A DNA stretch of 64,000 bases from Halobaculum magnesiiphilum (lineage in GTDB: Archaea; Halobacteriota; Halobacteria; Halobacteriales; Haloferacaceae), in the NCBI RefSeq assembly GCF_019823105.1, contig NZ_CP081960.1, forward strand, positions 124,001 to 188,000, read 5' to 3'. The translations under genes were made by a program, and so were the position numbers. The notes below the pieces were generated by a model. It was not told the DNA's origin. It made no database searches and worked only from the letters and a program-made list of their open reading frames with translations. Every line of letters begins with the position of its first letter. Within the stretch, counting starts at the first letter, position 1. Shown piece by piece: positions 33,404-42,527 of the stretch.

Positions 33404-34887
33404 CGTTCCTCCCCCGCGGCCGGCCAGCGCGCGGCCGCCTCGACGAACTGCACCGGGTCGCCGCCGGTGGCGTCGCGGATCGGCGCGTCGCCGCGGTCGA
33501 GCGTACCGATCCGGACGGGGTCGGCGCCCTCGACGCTCCGAAGTCGCTCGCTCGCTCGCGCCAGGGCGCTCGGCGTTCCGATCGCCGCGAACGGGCCGTT
33601 CGTCTCCACGGTCGCGTCGGGGATCGTCCATCCTCCCGCTGCCGCGTCGGCGACTCCCGGCAGGAACGGAAGTCGGTCGAGCCGAAGCGACCGCCCGTCG
33701 CGAGCGACCAGCCGGCCGACGCCGCCGATCCCCTCCCCGGACACGTCGGTAACGCGAGCGAGGTGTCGCGCCGGATCGAACGGTTCGTCGGGCTCCGGTC
33801 GACACGCGGCCAGCGCCTCCGCGACGGGTCGGGCGTCCCCCGTGAGCCGGTCCCGTCCCAACTCGCGGAGGCCCCGGTCGCCGTCGATATGACCGAGCGC
33901 GAACGCCGCCAACCCGCCGAGCGGCCGCGTCAGGAGTACGCCGCAGTCGTCGGGGAGCGGCGGCTCGGTCGGGTCAACGCCTCCGCGGGCGGTGACGCTC
34001 GCGCCGAGGAGCCAGCTCTCCCCCCCGTGACCGAGTACCGACGCCGGGAGCACCGATACCTCTGCTGGGATCCCCGCACGATACCAGTCGGTCGCCTGCG
34101 ACGCGGGTGGGTCGACGCCGGCAGGTGACGCGACGACCGGACGGACGACGCGGTCGGCGGTCGCCCCGACGGCGTACACGTCATTGCAGGCGTTGAGGGC
34201 GGCGATCCGCGCCTGCTCCGGCGGCGTCAGGTCCGGAAACGCGTGGACCGCATCGACGTTCGCCGCGACGAAGCCCGCGGATGCGGTTCCCGACGCCCCG
34301 CCGGCCCTTCCGGCGTTGGCTTCGCCGCCGTCGCGGTCGGAGTCGGTGGCGCCGTCGCGGTCGCAGTCGTTCTCGCTGTCTCCCCGCCGGAGGTGCTCGA
34401 GCCACAGGACGCCGCCATCGAGGTCGGGAATCTGCACGGCGTGGCCCTTCCCGATCGTCACGTCCGGCCCGTCGAGGCCGGCGTAGGCGGTCGCCAGCGC
34501 GTCGCCGAGGGCGTCCGGGTCCGCGAGGTCGTCGCCGACGAACACACACGCGAGCGTCACGACGGGAGCGCCGCCCCCGTCGCCGGCGAACGGGGCCGCG
34601 GGTTGTTCCTCGCCGAGCGCGACCGTGTCGACTTCGCGATCGACCGGGTCGACGCCGGCCGATCCTCGGAGGATCGCCGCGTCGGTGTCTGGCCCCAGCC
34701 GGACGCTCGTCCCGTCGAGGGCGGCCGCGACGCGGTCGCGTGCCGGCAACACCACCCGGTCGAGTGGAGTCTTGCCGGCACAGCCGCATCGCCGCGGATC
34801 TGCCCCGGTAGCCGGCGTGACGCTGGGTGCTCCGCCCGACCGGTCGCGGTCGCGTCCGCCGTCGGCGACGACCCGGCTCCAGTTCAC
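33400..34887 (-). CDS. SelD/AIR-synthase-like protein
   Basis: A 495-residue protein starting at a GTG that overlaps the previous stop (GTGA). RRCGCAGKTPLDRV recalls the CGC-K active-site loop of selenophosphate synthetase, with extra residues. DVTIGKGHAVQIPDL, LNACNDVYAVGATADRVV and CGVLLTRPLGGLAAFA follow the PurM/SelD fold. It is longer than SelD because of acidic inserts (about residues 180-215). Haloarchaea generally lack selenoproteins, so a true selenide kinase role is doubtful; another ATP-dependent phosphorylation is possible. Co-translated with an ApgM-like enzyme and nadM. Confidence 0.6.
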   Translation of the reverse strand: MNWSRVVADGGRDRDRSGGAPSVTPATGADPRRCGCAGKTPLDRVVLPARDRVAAALDGTSVRLGPDTDAAILRGSAGVDPVDREVDTVALGEEQPAAPFAGDGGGAPVVTLACVFVGDDLADPDALGDALATAYAGLDGPDVTIGKGHAVQIPDLDGGVLWLEHLRRGDSENDCDRDGATDSDRDGGEANAGRAGGASGTASAGFVAANVDAVHAFPDLTPPEQARIAALNACNDVYAVGATADRVVRPVVASPAGVDPPASQATDWYRAGIPAEVSVLPASVLGHGGESWLLGASVTARGGVDPTEPPLPDDCGVLLTRPLGGLAAFALGHIDGDRGLRELGRDRLTGDARPVAEALAACRPEPDEPFDPARHLARVTDVSGEGIGGVGRLVARDGRSLRLDRLPFLPGVADAAAGGWTIPDATVETNGPFAAIGTPSALARASERLRSVEGADPVRIGTLDRGDAPIRDATGGDPVQFVEAAARWPAAGEER

Positions 34888-36179
34888 TCCTCGCGCGGCC
34901 ACAGCGGGGTCACCTCCGTCGTCGGGTAGTCCCGGACCGCCGGCGTCCGACGCAGCCCGTCGAGCATGACGCGGTCGGCGGCCGCCCGCGCGGTCTTCAA
35001 CAGCTCCCGACCGCGCACGTCCCGGAAGTGACCTCGGGCGGCCGGGCGCTCGCCGACTTCCTCAACGTCGTCGACGCGGACGGGGTCGGCGACCATCGTC
35101 ACGGGCACCGGCTCGCCCGAGTGGACCACGTCCTCAGTGCTCGGCGTGGTGTGGTCGGCGGTAACGACGGTGACCAACTCGGGGTCCTCCAGCGCGCGCT
35201 CGACCACCGGCGCGAGCGACGCGTCGATGGACTCCAACTCGTCGCGCTTCGCTGACGGGCCGGCGGCGTGGGACACTTCGTCCGGCTCCGGGTAGTGGAC
35301 GTGGACGAACTCGTTCTCTGCGAGCGTGTCGAGCGCTAGGTTCGCCCTGGCGTCGTACCCGTCCGGCGGGTCGACGTGGGTCATCCCGAGGGTCCGAGCC
35401 AGCCCCGTCAACACCGGCTTGGGCGTCACGCTCGCGGCCTCCAAGCCGTGGCGCCGCCGGAACGACTCGACGCGCGTCGGCGTGCCGGCCCACTTCGAGA
35501 GCACCACGTCCGCCGGTCCCGTTGCGTCCGCCAGCCCCGACCGTGTCGAGCGCGTGTACGTCCGCAGCGCGTCGGCGGTCCGGCGGGCGGCGGCCCGGTG
35601 GTCCGCGGCGCGTGTCGGCTCGCTGGCGATGACCGGGAGTCCCTCCTCGAAGGGGTCCACGTCGGTGACCGCCGGCGACACCACCGTGTCCGCAGTAATC
35701 GTCACCAGTCCCCGGTTCTTCCACGTGTATTCGAAGCTCGCGGTGCAGCCCTCGACCACCGGCACGTCGACGGAAGCGACGCCGGCCCGGTCCGCGAGCG
35801 CGGGGAAATCGGCGGCGTCGGCGGGGAGGTGTCGGTCCGTGACACGCGTTCCGGTCTCCGGGTCCAGCGACGCGAACGACGCCGAGCAGACGACGCTGCC
35901 GGCGGGGGGGTCGCGGCCGAAGCCTCGTGCCTCAAGCACGCCCCGCCCCGGTACCTCCTCGGGATCGTAGCCGAACAGCCGGGTGTGTGCGAGGTCGCTC
36001 GACAGCGGGACGCCCGGGTCGGCGACGTGCATCGTCCCGTTGATCCCGGCGGCCGCGAGGCGGTCGAGGTTCGGCGTCTCCGCGGCCTCCAGCGGCGTTC
36101 GGCCGTCCAGCTCTGGCGCCGGCCGGTCGGCCGCCCCGTCGAGCAGGAGCAGCAGGATGGAGCGGTCCGTCCCGCGCAT
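34884..36179 (-). CDS. ApgM-like (alkaline-phosphatase superfamily) phosphoglycerate mutase-type protein
   Basis: A 431-residue protein. ILLLLLDGAADRP with TPNLDRLAAAGINGTMHV is the metal-binding start of archaeal cofactor-independent phosphoglycerate mutases and related phosphatases. DLAHTRLFGYDPEEVPGRG, VHVHYPEPDEVSHAAG and TVVTADHTTPS provide further metal ligands. The family includes 2,3-bisphosphoglycerate-independent mutase, but paralogues with other substrates are common, and the operon (acyl-CoA dehydrogenase, SelD-like, NadM) does not point to glycolysis. The start overlaps the acyl-CoA dehydrogenase stop (TGATG). Confidence 0.75.
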   Translation of the reverse strand: MRGTDRSILLLLLDGAADRPAPELDGRTPLEAAETPNLDRLAAAGINGTMHVADPGVPLSSDLAHTRLFGYDPEEVPGRGVLEARGFGRDPPAGSVVCSASFASLDPETGTRVTDRHLPADAADFPALADRAGVASVDVPVVEGCTASFEYTWKNRGLVTITADTVVSPAVTDVDPFEEGLPVIASEPTRAADHRAAARRTADALRTYTRSTRSGLADATGPADVVLSKWAGTPTRVESFRRRHGLEAASVTPKPVLTGLARTLGMTHVDPPDGYDARANLALDTLAENEFVHVHYPEPDEVSHAAGPSAKRDELESIDASLAPVVERALEDPELVTVVTADHTTPSTEDVVHSGEPVPVTMVADPVRVDDVEEVGERPAARGHFRDVRGRELLKTARAAADRVMLDGLRRTPAVRDYPTTEVTPLWPREE

Positions 36180-37447
36180 CACTCCAAGCCGAGGGTCTTC
36201 GCGATGGTACGTTTCTGCATCTCCGTCGTCCCCGCGGGGATCCGGAGGTTACGGGCCACTCGGAACACGCGTTCGACGCCGCCGGCGCGCATGAGGCCGT
36301 AGCCGCCGAGCACCTGGATCGCGCGGTCGGCCCAGTCGAACAGTCGGTCCTCGGGGTAGTACTTCAGCATCGAGAGCTTCCGACGTGCGGTCGCCGGCTG
36401 GTCGAGGTCGTGAAGGTTCGCCTCGGCGTCATAGGCGCCCAGCAGTGCCGTCCCGAACTCGCGGACGGCGTGGATCTCCGTCGCCGTCTCGACGATGGGC
36501 CACTGCACGGCCTGATTGGTGCCGATGGACTCGCCGAAGGTCTCGCGATCCTTCGCGTACGTGAGCATCCGGTCGAGGAGGTACCGCCCCATCCCGGCAC
36601 ACATCCCGGCGCGGCCGGCGCGGCGCCAGTTGACCCACGACAGCGCCAACGGCAGACCGTCCCCGACCTCGCCGACGAGCTGGTCGCCGCCGACCCGGCA
36701 GTCGCGGAGATGTACGTCCGAGGTGATGCCGTCCATCATGATGTTCAGGTTCGGCTGCCCCACCTCGAAGCCGGAGTTATCGGTGTCGACGAGGAACATC
36801 CCCATCGTCTCGTGGGCCGGCCCCTCCGCCCCCTCCACCTTCGCGAGGATCTGTGCGGTGTCGGCGAACGGCCCGTTCGTGATGTAGCGCTTGTCGCCGT
36901 TGAGCACCCAGCCGTCGCCGTCGCGCTCGGCGGTGGTCGAGATGGCCGTCACGTCCGAGCCGGCGCCCGGCTCGGTGATGCCGATGCAGGCAGTCTTCCG
37001 CCCTTCGACGAGCGGTCGGAGCCACTCCTCGCGCTGGTCTTCGTCGAGATGCAACAGCGCGGGAGAGGGCCCCTCGGTCCACGCCATCATCGCCCGGGCG
37101 ACGCTGGACCCGTGTCCGGTGCCGTAGCGGAACACCGCCTCCTGGACGTAGAAGTGCTCGCGGTTCGAGAGGCCGCCGCCGCCGACCTCCTCGGGGAGAT
37201 GCAGCGCGTACAGCCCCGCGTCGGCGCTGCGCTTCCGGATCTCCTCCTGCATCGCGCGCGTCTCGGGCTTCATGAGGCCGTCGTCGTCGAGGTAGTCCAG
37301 GGGGCCGCCGACGTGGTCGGCGTGTTCCTCCTCGTACGGCAGCACCTCCTCCTCGATGAACTCGATCACTCGATCGACGACCGGCCGTACGTCGTCGGGG
37401 ACAGTGAACTCGCCAGCGAGCGCGTCGTCCTCGGGGAACGTCGTCAT
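36179..37447 (-). CDS. acyl-CoA dehydrogenase
   Basis: A 422-residue flavoenzyme that oxidises an acyl-CoA to the trans-2-enoyl-CoA. CIGITEPGAGSDVTAISTTA and NGDKRYITNGPFAD form the FAD/substrate blocks; LSMLKYYPEDRLFDWADRAI and QVLGGYGLMRAGGVERVFR are the C-terminal helical bundle. It is the first gene of a four-gene overlapping operon with an ATGACGACG start behind a TATA-like ATACTTATCC about 33 nt upstream. Substrate chain length is not predictable. Confidence 0.92.
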   Translation of the reverse strand: MTTFPEDDALAGEFTVPDDVRPVVDRVIEFIEEEVLPYEEEHADHVGGPLDYLDDDGLMKPETRAMQEEIRKRSADAGLYALHLPEEVGGGGLSNREHFYVQEAVFRYGTGHGSSVARAMMAWTEGPSPALLHLDEDQREEWLRPLVEGRKTACIGITEPGAGSDVTAISTTAERDGDGWVLNGDKRYITNGPFADTAQILAKVEGAEGPAHETMGMFLVDTDNSGFEVGQPNLNIMMDGITSDVHLRDCRVGGDQLVGEVGDGLPLALSWVNWRRAGRAGMCAGMGRYLLDRMLTYAKDRETFGESIGTNQAVQWPIVETATEIHAVREFGTALLGAYDAEANLHDLDQPATARRKLSMLKYYPEDRLFDWADRAIQVLGGYGLMRAGGVERVFRVARNLRIPAGTTEMQKRTIAKTLGLE

Positions 37448-37473
37448 ATGATACCGATTCGCACTCCGGTGGA

Positions 37474-37483
37474 TAAGTATTGG
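37474..37483 (-). promoter_or_regulatory. TATA-like box of the acyl-CoA dehydrogenase operon
   Basis: Minus-strand ATACTTATCC about 27-36 nt before the ATG at 37447. Confidence 0.45.
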
Positions 37484-37635
37484 CTCGACCGTGGCCGATT
37501 ACCGGTTCATCGTTCCGACAAACGGGTTTCCCCGCGTCCGAGACATCTCGAGCCGCTCCAATGAAATCCGCGGGGGAATCTAAGCTCGAAAGGTCGGCCT
37601 GTCAAATACAGGGGGAACGGACGAATCGCGCCGGA

Positions 37636-38829
37636 TCACTCCAGCGCGAGGATCCGCTGATCGCCGTCACCGACGGCCGCGAAGACGGCGCCGTCCGCGA
37701 CACTCACGCCCGAGACGTACCCGCCGTCGTGGGTGTACTCCCATCGCCGTGGGTCGATCCGTGCCCCGCCGACGCCGGTCCCGCCGTCGAACTTGTACGC
37801 GAGGATACTGTCCTCCCCGGCGATGTACAGCGTGTCACCGGCGGCTGCGGGAACGCTGCTCGCGGCGTCGTCGACCGTCCAGCGTTCCTTTCCGCCGTCG
37901 GTACCCAACGCTGTAAGGCCGCCGCCATCGGCACCGTATACCCCACCGGCAGCACGAACGAGTAGCCCCTGTGCGACCGGTCCATCCTCCGTGTGCCAGC
38001 TCACACGGCCGGCGTGGGCGGCGGTTCGTAGCTTGAGGACGCCGCCGCCGAAGGTCGCGACGTACAGCGAGTTTCCCCGTTCGGCCGTCATCGCGGTGAC
38101 GCCGCCGGGGACTTTCGTGCGCCAGAGCCCCCGGCCGTCGTACACCATGAACACCTCCCCGCCACTCGTCCCCGCAGTCACGCCGGCGACGTTCGAAGCG
38201 ACGAGCCTGACGATCTCCCCGTACACGGATTTCGTCCACTGGACCGTCCCCGGCGGTTCGGAACTCCCTTCCTCGAGCACCACGTCGAGGAGGGTTCCCT
38301 CGATCGTCCCGACGTAGAGGTGGTTCCAGTCGTACCCCGCTACCGGCGGTGCCGAGACCCGACTGTCCGTTTCCACGCGCCATCGCACCTCGCCCGATCC
38401 CGCATCGAGCGCGACGAGGCCCGATTCCGTTCCCACGTACGCGATTCCGTCGTGAACGGCCGGCGGCTGGTACTGGACAGCCGTGTCTCCCGGCTCCTCG
38501 TCTCGGAACCGCCACAGCGACTCGCCGTCGGCCGCATCGAACGCCTCGATACCGTACCACGTCGACTGGAAGACGGTTCCGTCGGCAACGATGGGTTGGC
38601 CGATGGGCGTTCCCTCAAGCGAGGCCGTAAAGCGTTCGCTGGGTGCGGATCGTGGAGCGGCCGCCGAGGGAACGTACCCCGACCGCAGGCGATCGGCACC
38701 GAACATCGGCCAGTCCGTGTCCGAGTCGGTTCCCGGCGTTGCCGAGGGTCCGGCGGTGCTCACACAGCCCGCGAGGGAGCCGACGGTGCCGCCGGCGAGT
38801 CCGGCAAGTACAGCGCGTCTGGAGGGCAT
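37636..38829 (-). CDS. Tat lipoprotein with PQQ-like beta-propeller
   Basis: A 397-residue exported protein. The N-terminus SRRAVLAGLAGGTVGSLAGC combines a twin-arginine signal with a lipobox, so Cys22 is likely lipidated outside the membrane. The remainder consists of PQQ/BamB-type blades (GTVFQSTWYGIEAFDAADGE, AYVGTESGLVALDAGSGEVR, LYVATFGGGVLKLRTAA, LYIAGEDSILAYKFDGG). It may bind a partner protein or cofactor; no PQQ-binding residues can be asserted. It is monocistronic, with a GATATT-type TATA about 30 nt upstream. Confidence 0.85.
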   Translation of the reverse strand: MPSRRAVLAGLAGGTVGSLAGCVSTAGPSATPGTDSDTDWPMFGADRLRSGYVPSAAAPRSAPSERFTASLEGTPIGQPIVADGTVFQSTWYGIEAFDAADGESLWRFRDEEPGDTAVQYQPPAVHDGIAYVGTESGLVALDAGSGEVRWRVETDSRVSAPPVAGYDWNHLYVGTIEGTLLDVVLEEGSSEPPGTVQWTKSVYGEIVRLVASNVAGVTAGTSGGEVFMVYDGRGLWRTKVPGGVTAMTAERGNSLYVATFGGGVLKLRTAAHAGRVSWHTEDGPVAQGLLVRAAGGVYGADGGGLTALGTDGGKERWTVDDAASSVPAAAGDTLYIAGEDSILAYKFDGGTGVGGARIDPRRWEYTHDGGYVSGVSVADGAVFAAVGDGDQRILALE

Positions 38830-38955
38830 CGTTCACACGTCCGTACGTGGACCAATATCTTTTCTGCACCGTCCCCCGGTCGGCGTCTCACGGCGGACAG
38901 TAGAACGCGTTGGTTACAAGATCGTCACTCCGAAGGCTTCGACGGGGTCGACGAG

Positions 38956-39990
38956 TCAGCCGGCGGTCCACTCCAGCACGGTCGCCGCCCACGTGTAGCC
39001 GGTGCCGGCCGCGAGGAACAGGATCACATCGCCGTCGGCGACGCGTCCCCTATCGAGCCCCTCGGCGAGTGCAAGCGCCTGATCGGCGCTCTGGACGTGG
39101 CCGTATTCGTCCAGGTAGTACTGGCCGCCCTCGTCGACGCCGAGTTCGTCACACAGGTACTCGTGGAACGACCGCTTCATGTGGGTGAGCGCCAGGAAGT
39201 CGATGTCGTCGCGCTCGTACCCCGAGTCGGCGATCGCGTCGTCGGCGACCGAGAGGAACGACGGCGCCGACACGTCCGCGAGCCGTTCTTTCATCCCCTC
39301 GGGATCCGGCACGGTCAGCGTGTGTTCGCCCGCGTCGACGGTCTCGCGGCTCGGCGGCTTCGCCGACCCGCCCGCCGGCATCACCACGTCGCGGGAGAAA
39401 CTGCCGTCGGTCGTCGCCGCCGACTCCCGGACGACTGCCCGCGTCCGGTCATCCCTCGGATCGGCTTCAAGCACCGTCGCGGCCGCGCCCGAGCCGAAGT
39501 TGAACATGAAGCTCGCGTCCCCGTCAGTGTAGTCGACCAGGTCCTCCTCGCGGCTCGCGGTGACCAGCAGCGCGCGATCGATGTCGCCGACGCGGAGCTG
39601 GGCGGCGGTGTGCCGGATCGCGATCGGCGCACCCGCACACAGCGCATACGACTCGTGGGCGTACGCGTCATCGGCGCCGAGGCGCTCGGCCACGTCAGCG
39701 GCGGCCGACCAAACGACGTGGTCCTTGTACTCGCTGCCGTGATACAGGAGGAGGTCGAGGTCGCCGGCCTCGATCCCGGCATCCGAGAGCGCCTCGCGCC
39801 CCGCCGCGACGCACATGTCGCTCACGTGGTCGTCGTCCGGGGGGCAGACGCGTTTCTCGCGCATCCCCATCTTCACGACGACGACCTCCTCGGGGATCCC
39901 GCTGATCTCGGCGATCTCCTCCCCGGTCAACACCTCGTCGGGTACGTACGTTCCGAGGCCGGTGAGGCCGACGGTCCGCCCCTCAGCCAT
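38956..39990 (-). CDS. KAS III/thiolase-fold synthase-like protein
   Basis: A 344-residue protein of the 3-oxoacyl-ACP synthase III/HMG-CoA synthase superfamily. ESYALCAGAPIAIRHTAAQL holds the nucleophilic Cys118; FLALTHMKRSFHEYL provides the His. The position of the usual Asn (YGNTSAAS) reads YGHVQSAD, so the triad is altered. MFNFGSGAAATVLE and FLAAGTGYTWAATVLEW are fold markers. It starts within the last codons of the LivM gene (8-nt overlap), so it is the sixth gene of an ABC-importer operon and may act on the imported acid or amide as a CoA ester; this is inference. Confidence 0.75.
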   Translation of the reverse strand: MAEGRTVGLTGLGTYVPDEVLTGEEIAEISGIPEEVVVVKMGMREKRVCPPDDDHVSDMCVAAGREALSDAGIEAGDLDLLLYHGSEYKDHVVWSAAADVAERLGADDAYAHESYALCAGAPIAIRHTAAQLRVGDIDRALLVTASREEDLVDYTDGDASFMFNFGSGAAATVLEADPRDDRTRAVVRESAATTDGSFSRDVVMPAGGSAKPPSRETVDAGEHTLTVPDPEGMKERLADVSAPSFLSVADDAIADSGYERDDIDFLALTHMKRSFHEYLCDELGVDEGGQYYLDEYGHVQSADQALALAEGLDRGRVADGDVILFLAAGTGYTWAATVLEWTAG

Positions 39991-41455
39991 CGAACCACCG
40001 CCGGAGGCGACGAGGAACGGCCTTCGCTAGCGTGCCGCCCATGCGGTCGCGGGCGGTGCCGAGCAGGCCGTTCGGGACGTACAACACGAACAGGACGAAC
40101 AGCAGGCCAACGTACAGCGCGGCGTGCCCGTTCAGGAACGTGTCGATAGCCTCGGCGACCGTGAGTCCGTTGTAGATCTCGGTCGCGAGCGTCGCGTCGC
40201 CGACGTTCGCGCGGAGGTACGGTAACAAGCCGCCCCCGCCGCCCACCTTGGAGAGGAACTCGCGGACGGTAGCGTCGAACAGCTCGCCGTACAGCGGCCC
40301 GGCGAGCGTGCCGAAGCCGCCGATGATCGACACCAACAGCGCGTCGCCGGCGACGAGGAAGTAGAACCCGCTCTCGGGCGTCACCGAGCGCCGGAACCCG
40401 ACGAACAGCGCGCCGGCGATCCCGGCGAAGAAGCCGGAGACGACGAACGCGCCGAGCTTGTACGCGTAGGTGTTGTAGCCGATCGCCCGGGCGCGCTCCT
40501 CGTTCTCGCGGATCGCGATCAGCGTCCGCCCGAACGGCGAGTGGACGAGCCGCTGCATCGCGAGGTAACACACGAGCACCACGGCCCCGATGGCGTAAAA
40601 GGACACCTCGGTGGGCGAGAGATTGATGAAGCCGAACAGCCCCTCGATCGAATCGCCCGTGAGCTGTCCGATCGCGACCGAGAGCCCGTCGACGCCGGGG
40701 ACGCCGATCCGGAACCCCTCGAACGTGCCCGTCACCGCGACGCCGTCGCGCGGCGCCGAGGAGACGAAGTCCCAGTCGCGCACGAACACGTAGAGCACCT
40801 GCGAGAACCCGAGGGTGATCATCGCGAAGTAGACGCCCGACAGGCGGAACGACACGCTCCCGATGGCGAGCGCCAGCGCCGCGGCGGCGACGCCAGCGAG
40901 CACGAGCAGGAGCATGAACGGCGTTTCCGGACCCAACAGCGGGATCTTCCCGTTGGCCGCGAGCGCGACGAGGTAGGCGCCGGTGCCGTAGAACGCCGCG
41001 TGGCCGAACGAGAGGTAGCCCGTGTAGCCGCTGATGAAGTCGAACGACATCGCAAAGAGCGCGAAGAACAACACGACGACGAGCGTCTCGATCCGCGGCA
41101 ACAGCGCGACGACCTCGGCCGACAGCCCGGAGTTCACGAGCAGCGCGTACACGCCGGGATAGGCGGCGAACGCGAGTACCACAGCCAGGTGGACCAGATG
41201 GTCCTCGGCGTACTGCCGGTACCACGCGGTCTCGTCGTCGGCGCCGGCGTATCGATCGACGGCACTTGCGGTGTCGCCGTCGGCGGCCTCGGCAGCGTCG
41301 CTGTCGGCCGTGGTGCCGTCGGCCCGACCGACGCCGTCAACGGGCTCCCCACCGTCGCCGACGGATGTCTCGGCGGATCCGGTGTCCGCGTTGGTCCCGT
41401 CGCCGGCGTGTGATTCGGAGTCGTCCCCGTCGGCGGGGTCGTCGGGGGAGCTAAT
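39983..41455 (-). CDS. branched-chain/carboxylate ABC transporter permease (LivM type)
   Basis: The hydrophobic core (from 41182, 399 residues, about ten helices) contains ALFAMSFDFISGYTGYLSFG and FFAGIAGALFVGFRRSVTPE, typical of LivM permeases. Upstream, the same frame stays open for 91 codons with strong GC third positions and an acidic, haloarchaeal-like composition (SSPDDPADGDDSES...AVDRYAGADDETAWYRQYAE). It contains no ATG, GTG or TTG. It begins at an ATT that overlaps the LivH stop (ATTAG), where ATGAG would be expected. Start at AUU (490 residues) or at the internal GTG (399) remains to be shown. Confidence 0.75.
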   Translation of the reverse strand: MSSPDDPADGDDSESHAGDGTNADTGSAETSVGDGGEPVDGVGRADGTTADSDAAEAADGDTASAVDRYAGADDETAWYRQYAEDHLVHLAVVLAFAAYPGVYALLVNSGLSAEVVALLPRIETLVVVLFFALFAMSFDFISGYTGYLSFGHAAFYGTGAYLVALAANGKIPLLGPETPFMLLLVLAGVAAAALALAIGSVSFRLSGVYFAMITLGFSQVLYVFVRDWDFVSSAPRDGVAVTGTFEGFRIGVPGVDGLSVAIGQLTGDSIEGLFGFINLSPTEVSFYAIGAVVLVCYLAMQRLVHSPFGRTLIAIRENEERARAIGYNTYAYKLGAFVVSGFFAGIAGALFVGFRRSVTPESGFYFLVAGDALLVSIIGGFGTLAGPLYGELFDATVREFLSKVGGGGGLLPYLRANVGDATLATEIYNGLTVAEAIDTFLNGHAALYVGLLFVLFVLYVPNGLLGTARDRMGGTLAKAVPRRLRRWFDG

Positions 41456-42527
41456 GGCCCCCCACCTCCGAGACGCCGTACAGCCCCTGCGGCTTCACGA
41501 TCAGCGTGATCACGAGCACGAGGAACACCACCATCTCCGGCAGGCCGGTGAAGTCGACGAAGTTCTGGAACCACCACGTCATCGACGAGTCGACCAGGCC
41601 GACGATCAGCGCCGCGACGACGGTGCCGCGGAACGTTCCCAGCCCGCCGACGATCACGACGACGAACGCCGGGAGCAGCGTTTCCGCGGCCAGCGGGACC
41701 GACGCGCCCCACGATGGGTCCCACGCGAGCAGCACGCCGGCGGCGCCGGCAATGCCGGTCCCGAGCGCGAACACGACGGTGAACACCCGGTTCACGTCGA
41801 CACCGAGCGCCGACAGCATCTCGCTGTCCTCGCCGCCGGCGCGCACGAACAGCCCGTAGCGCGTCCGGGTGAGAAACAGGTGGACGCCGACGACGGTCGC
41901 GACGCCGAACAGGATGTGGAACAGCTCCAGCCCGCTCGCGGAGACGCCGGCGACGCCGAGTGAGTCGGCGAGGAACGCCGGCTTCGTCCCGAGGACGTCC
42001 TGCCAGACGGTCGTCGGCTGCAACCCGTAGAACAGCACGACGATGCGCGCCAGCTCGTCGAGTACCAGCGTCACGCCGAAGGTGAGTAGGATCTGATACA
42101 GCGGCGGCCGGTCGTAGATCGGTCTGACGAGCCCGATCTCCACACCGCCGCCGAGGGCTGCGAGGGCACCGAAGGCGACGACGACGGCGACGCCGAACGC
42201 GAGCAGCCGCCCGGCCCCGCCGGTCGACTGCGCGACTACGGTCACGAGCACCAGCCCGCCGAGGTACGCGCCGAGCATCGTCAACGACCCGTGGGCGAAG
42301 TTGAGCACGCCCATCAGCCCGAACACGAGCGTCAGGCCGGCGGCGATCATCACGTAGAGGCTCGCCTCGGCGATCCCGCGGACGATCACGTCCGCGAGCG
42401 TCGTCGGCGAGAGGAACTCGATCAACGCGTCCGCGAACTGCAGGGGGAGCGCCGTCCCGACGGACGCGAGCGAGGCCAGCGACGCCACCGGAGCCAGCGA
42501 TGCCATCACCTGAGCGATCGCGCTCAT
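41451..42527 (-). CDS. branched-chain/carboxylate ABC transporter permease (LivH type)
   Basis: A 358-residue membrane protein with about eight to nine helices. ASLYVMIAAGLTLVFGLMGVLNFAHGSLTM is the LivH signature at residues ~50-80, shown here in pieces: LTLVFGLMGVLNFAHG. EIGLVRPIYDRPPLYQIL and FVVVIVGGLGTFRGTVVAAL follow. Residues 1-45 are an Ala/Ser/Leu-rich extension. With LivM it forms the membrane channel. The ATG overlaps the LivF stop (ATGA), and the TAG overlaps the presumed LivM start. Confidence 0.88.
   Translation of the reverse strand: MSAIAQVMASLAPVASLASLASVGTALPLQFADALIEFLSPTTLADVIVRGIAEASLYVMIAAGLTLVFGLMGVLNFAHGSLTMLGAYLGGLVLVTVVAQSTGGAGRLLAFGVAVVVAFGALAALGGGVEIGLVRPIYDRPPLYQILLTFGVTLVLDELARIVVLFYGLQPTTVWQDVLGTKPAFLADSLGVAGVSASGLELFHILFGVATVVGVHLFLTRTRYGLFVRAGGEDSEMLSALGVDVNRVFTVVFALGTGIAGAAGVLLAWDPSWGASVPLAAETLLPAFVVVIVGGLGTFRGTVVAALIVGLVDSSMTWWFQNFVDFTGLPEMVVFLVLVITLIVKPQGLYGVSEVGGH

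Noticed and set aside
33404-33805. Upstream extension of the NMN adenylyltransferase frame
   Set aside because: The extra ~130 residues are Arg-rich shadow of the SelD-like gene; the ATG at 33403 overlaps its stop and aligns with the GRFQPFH start.
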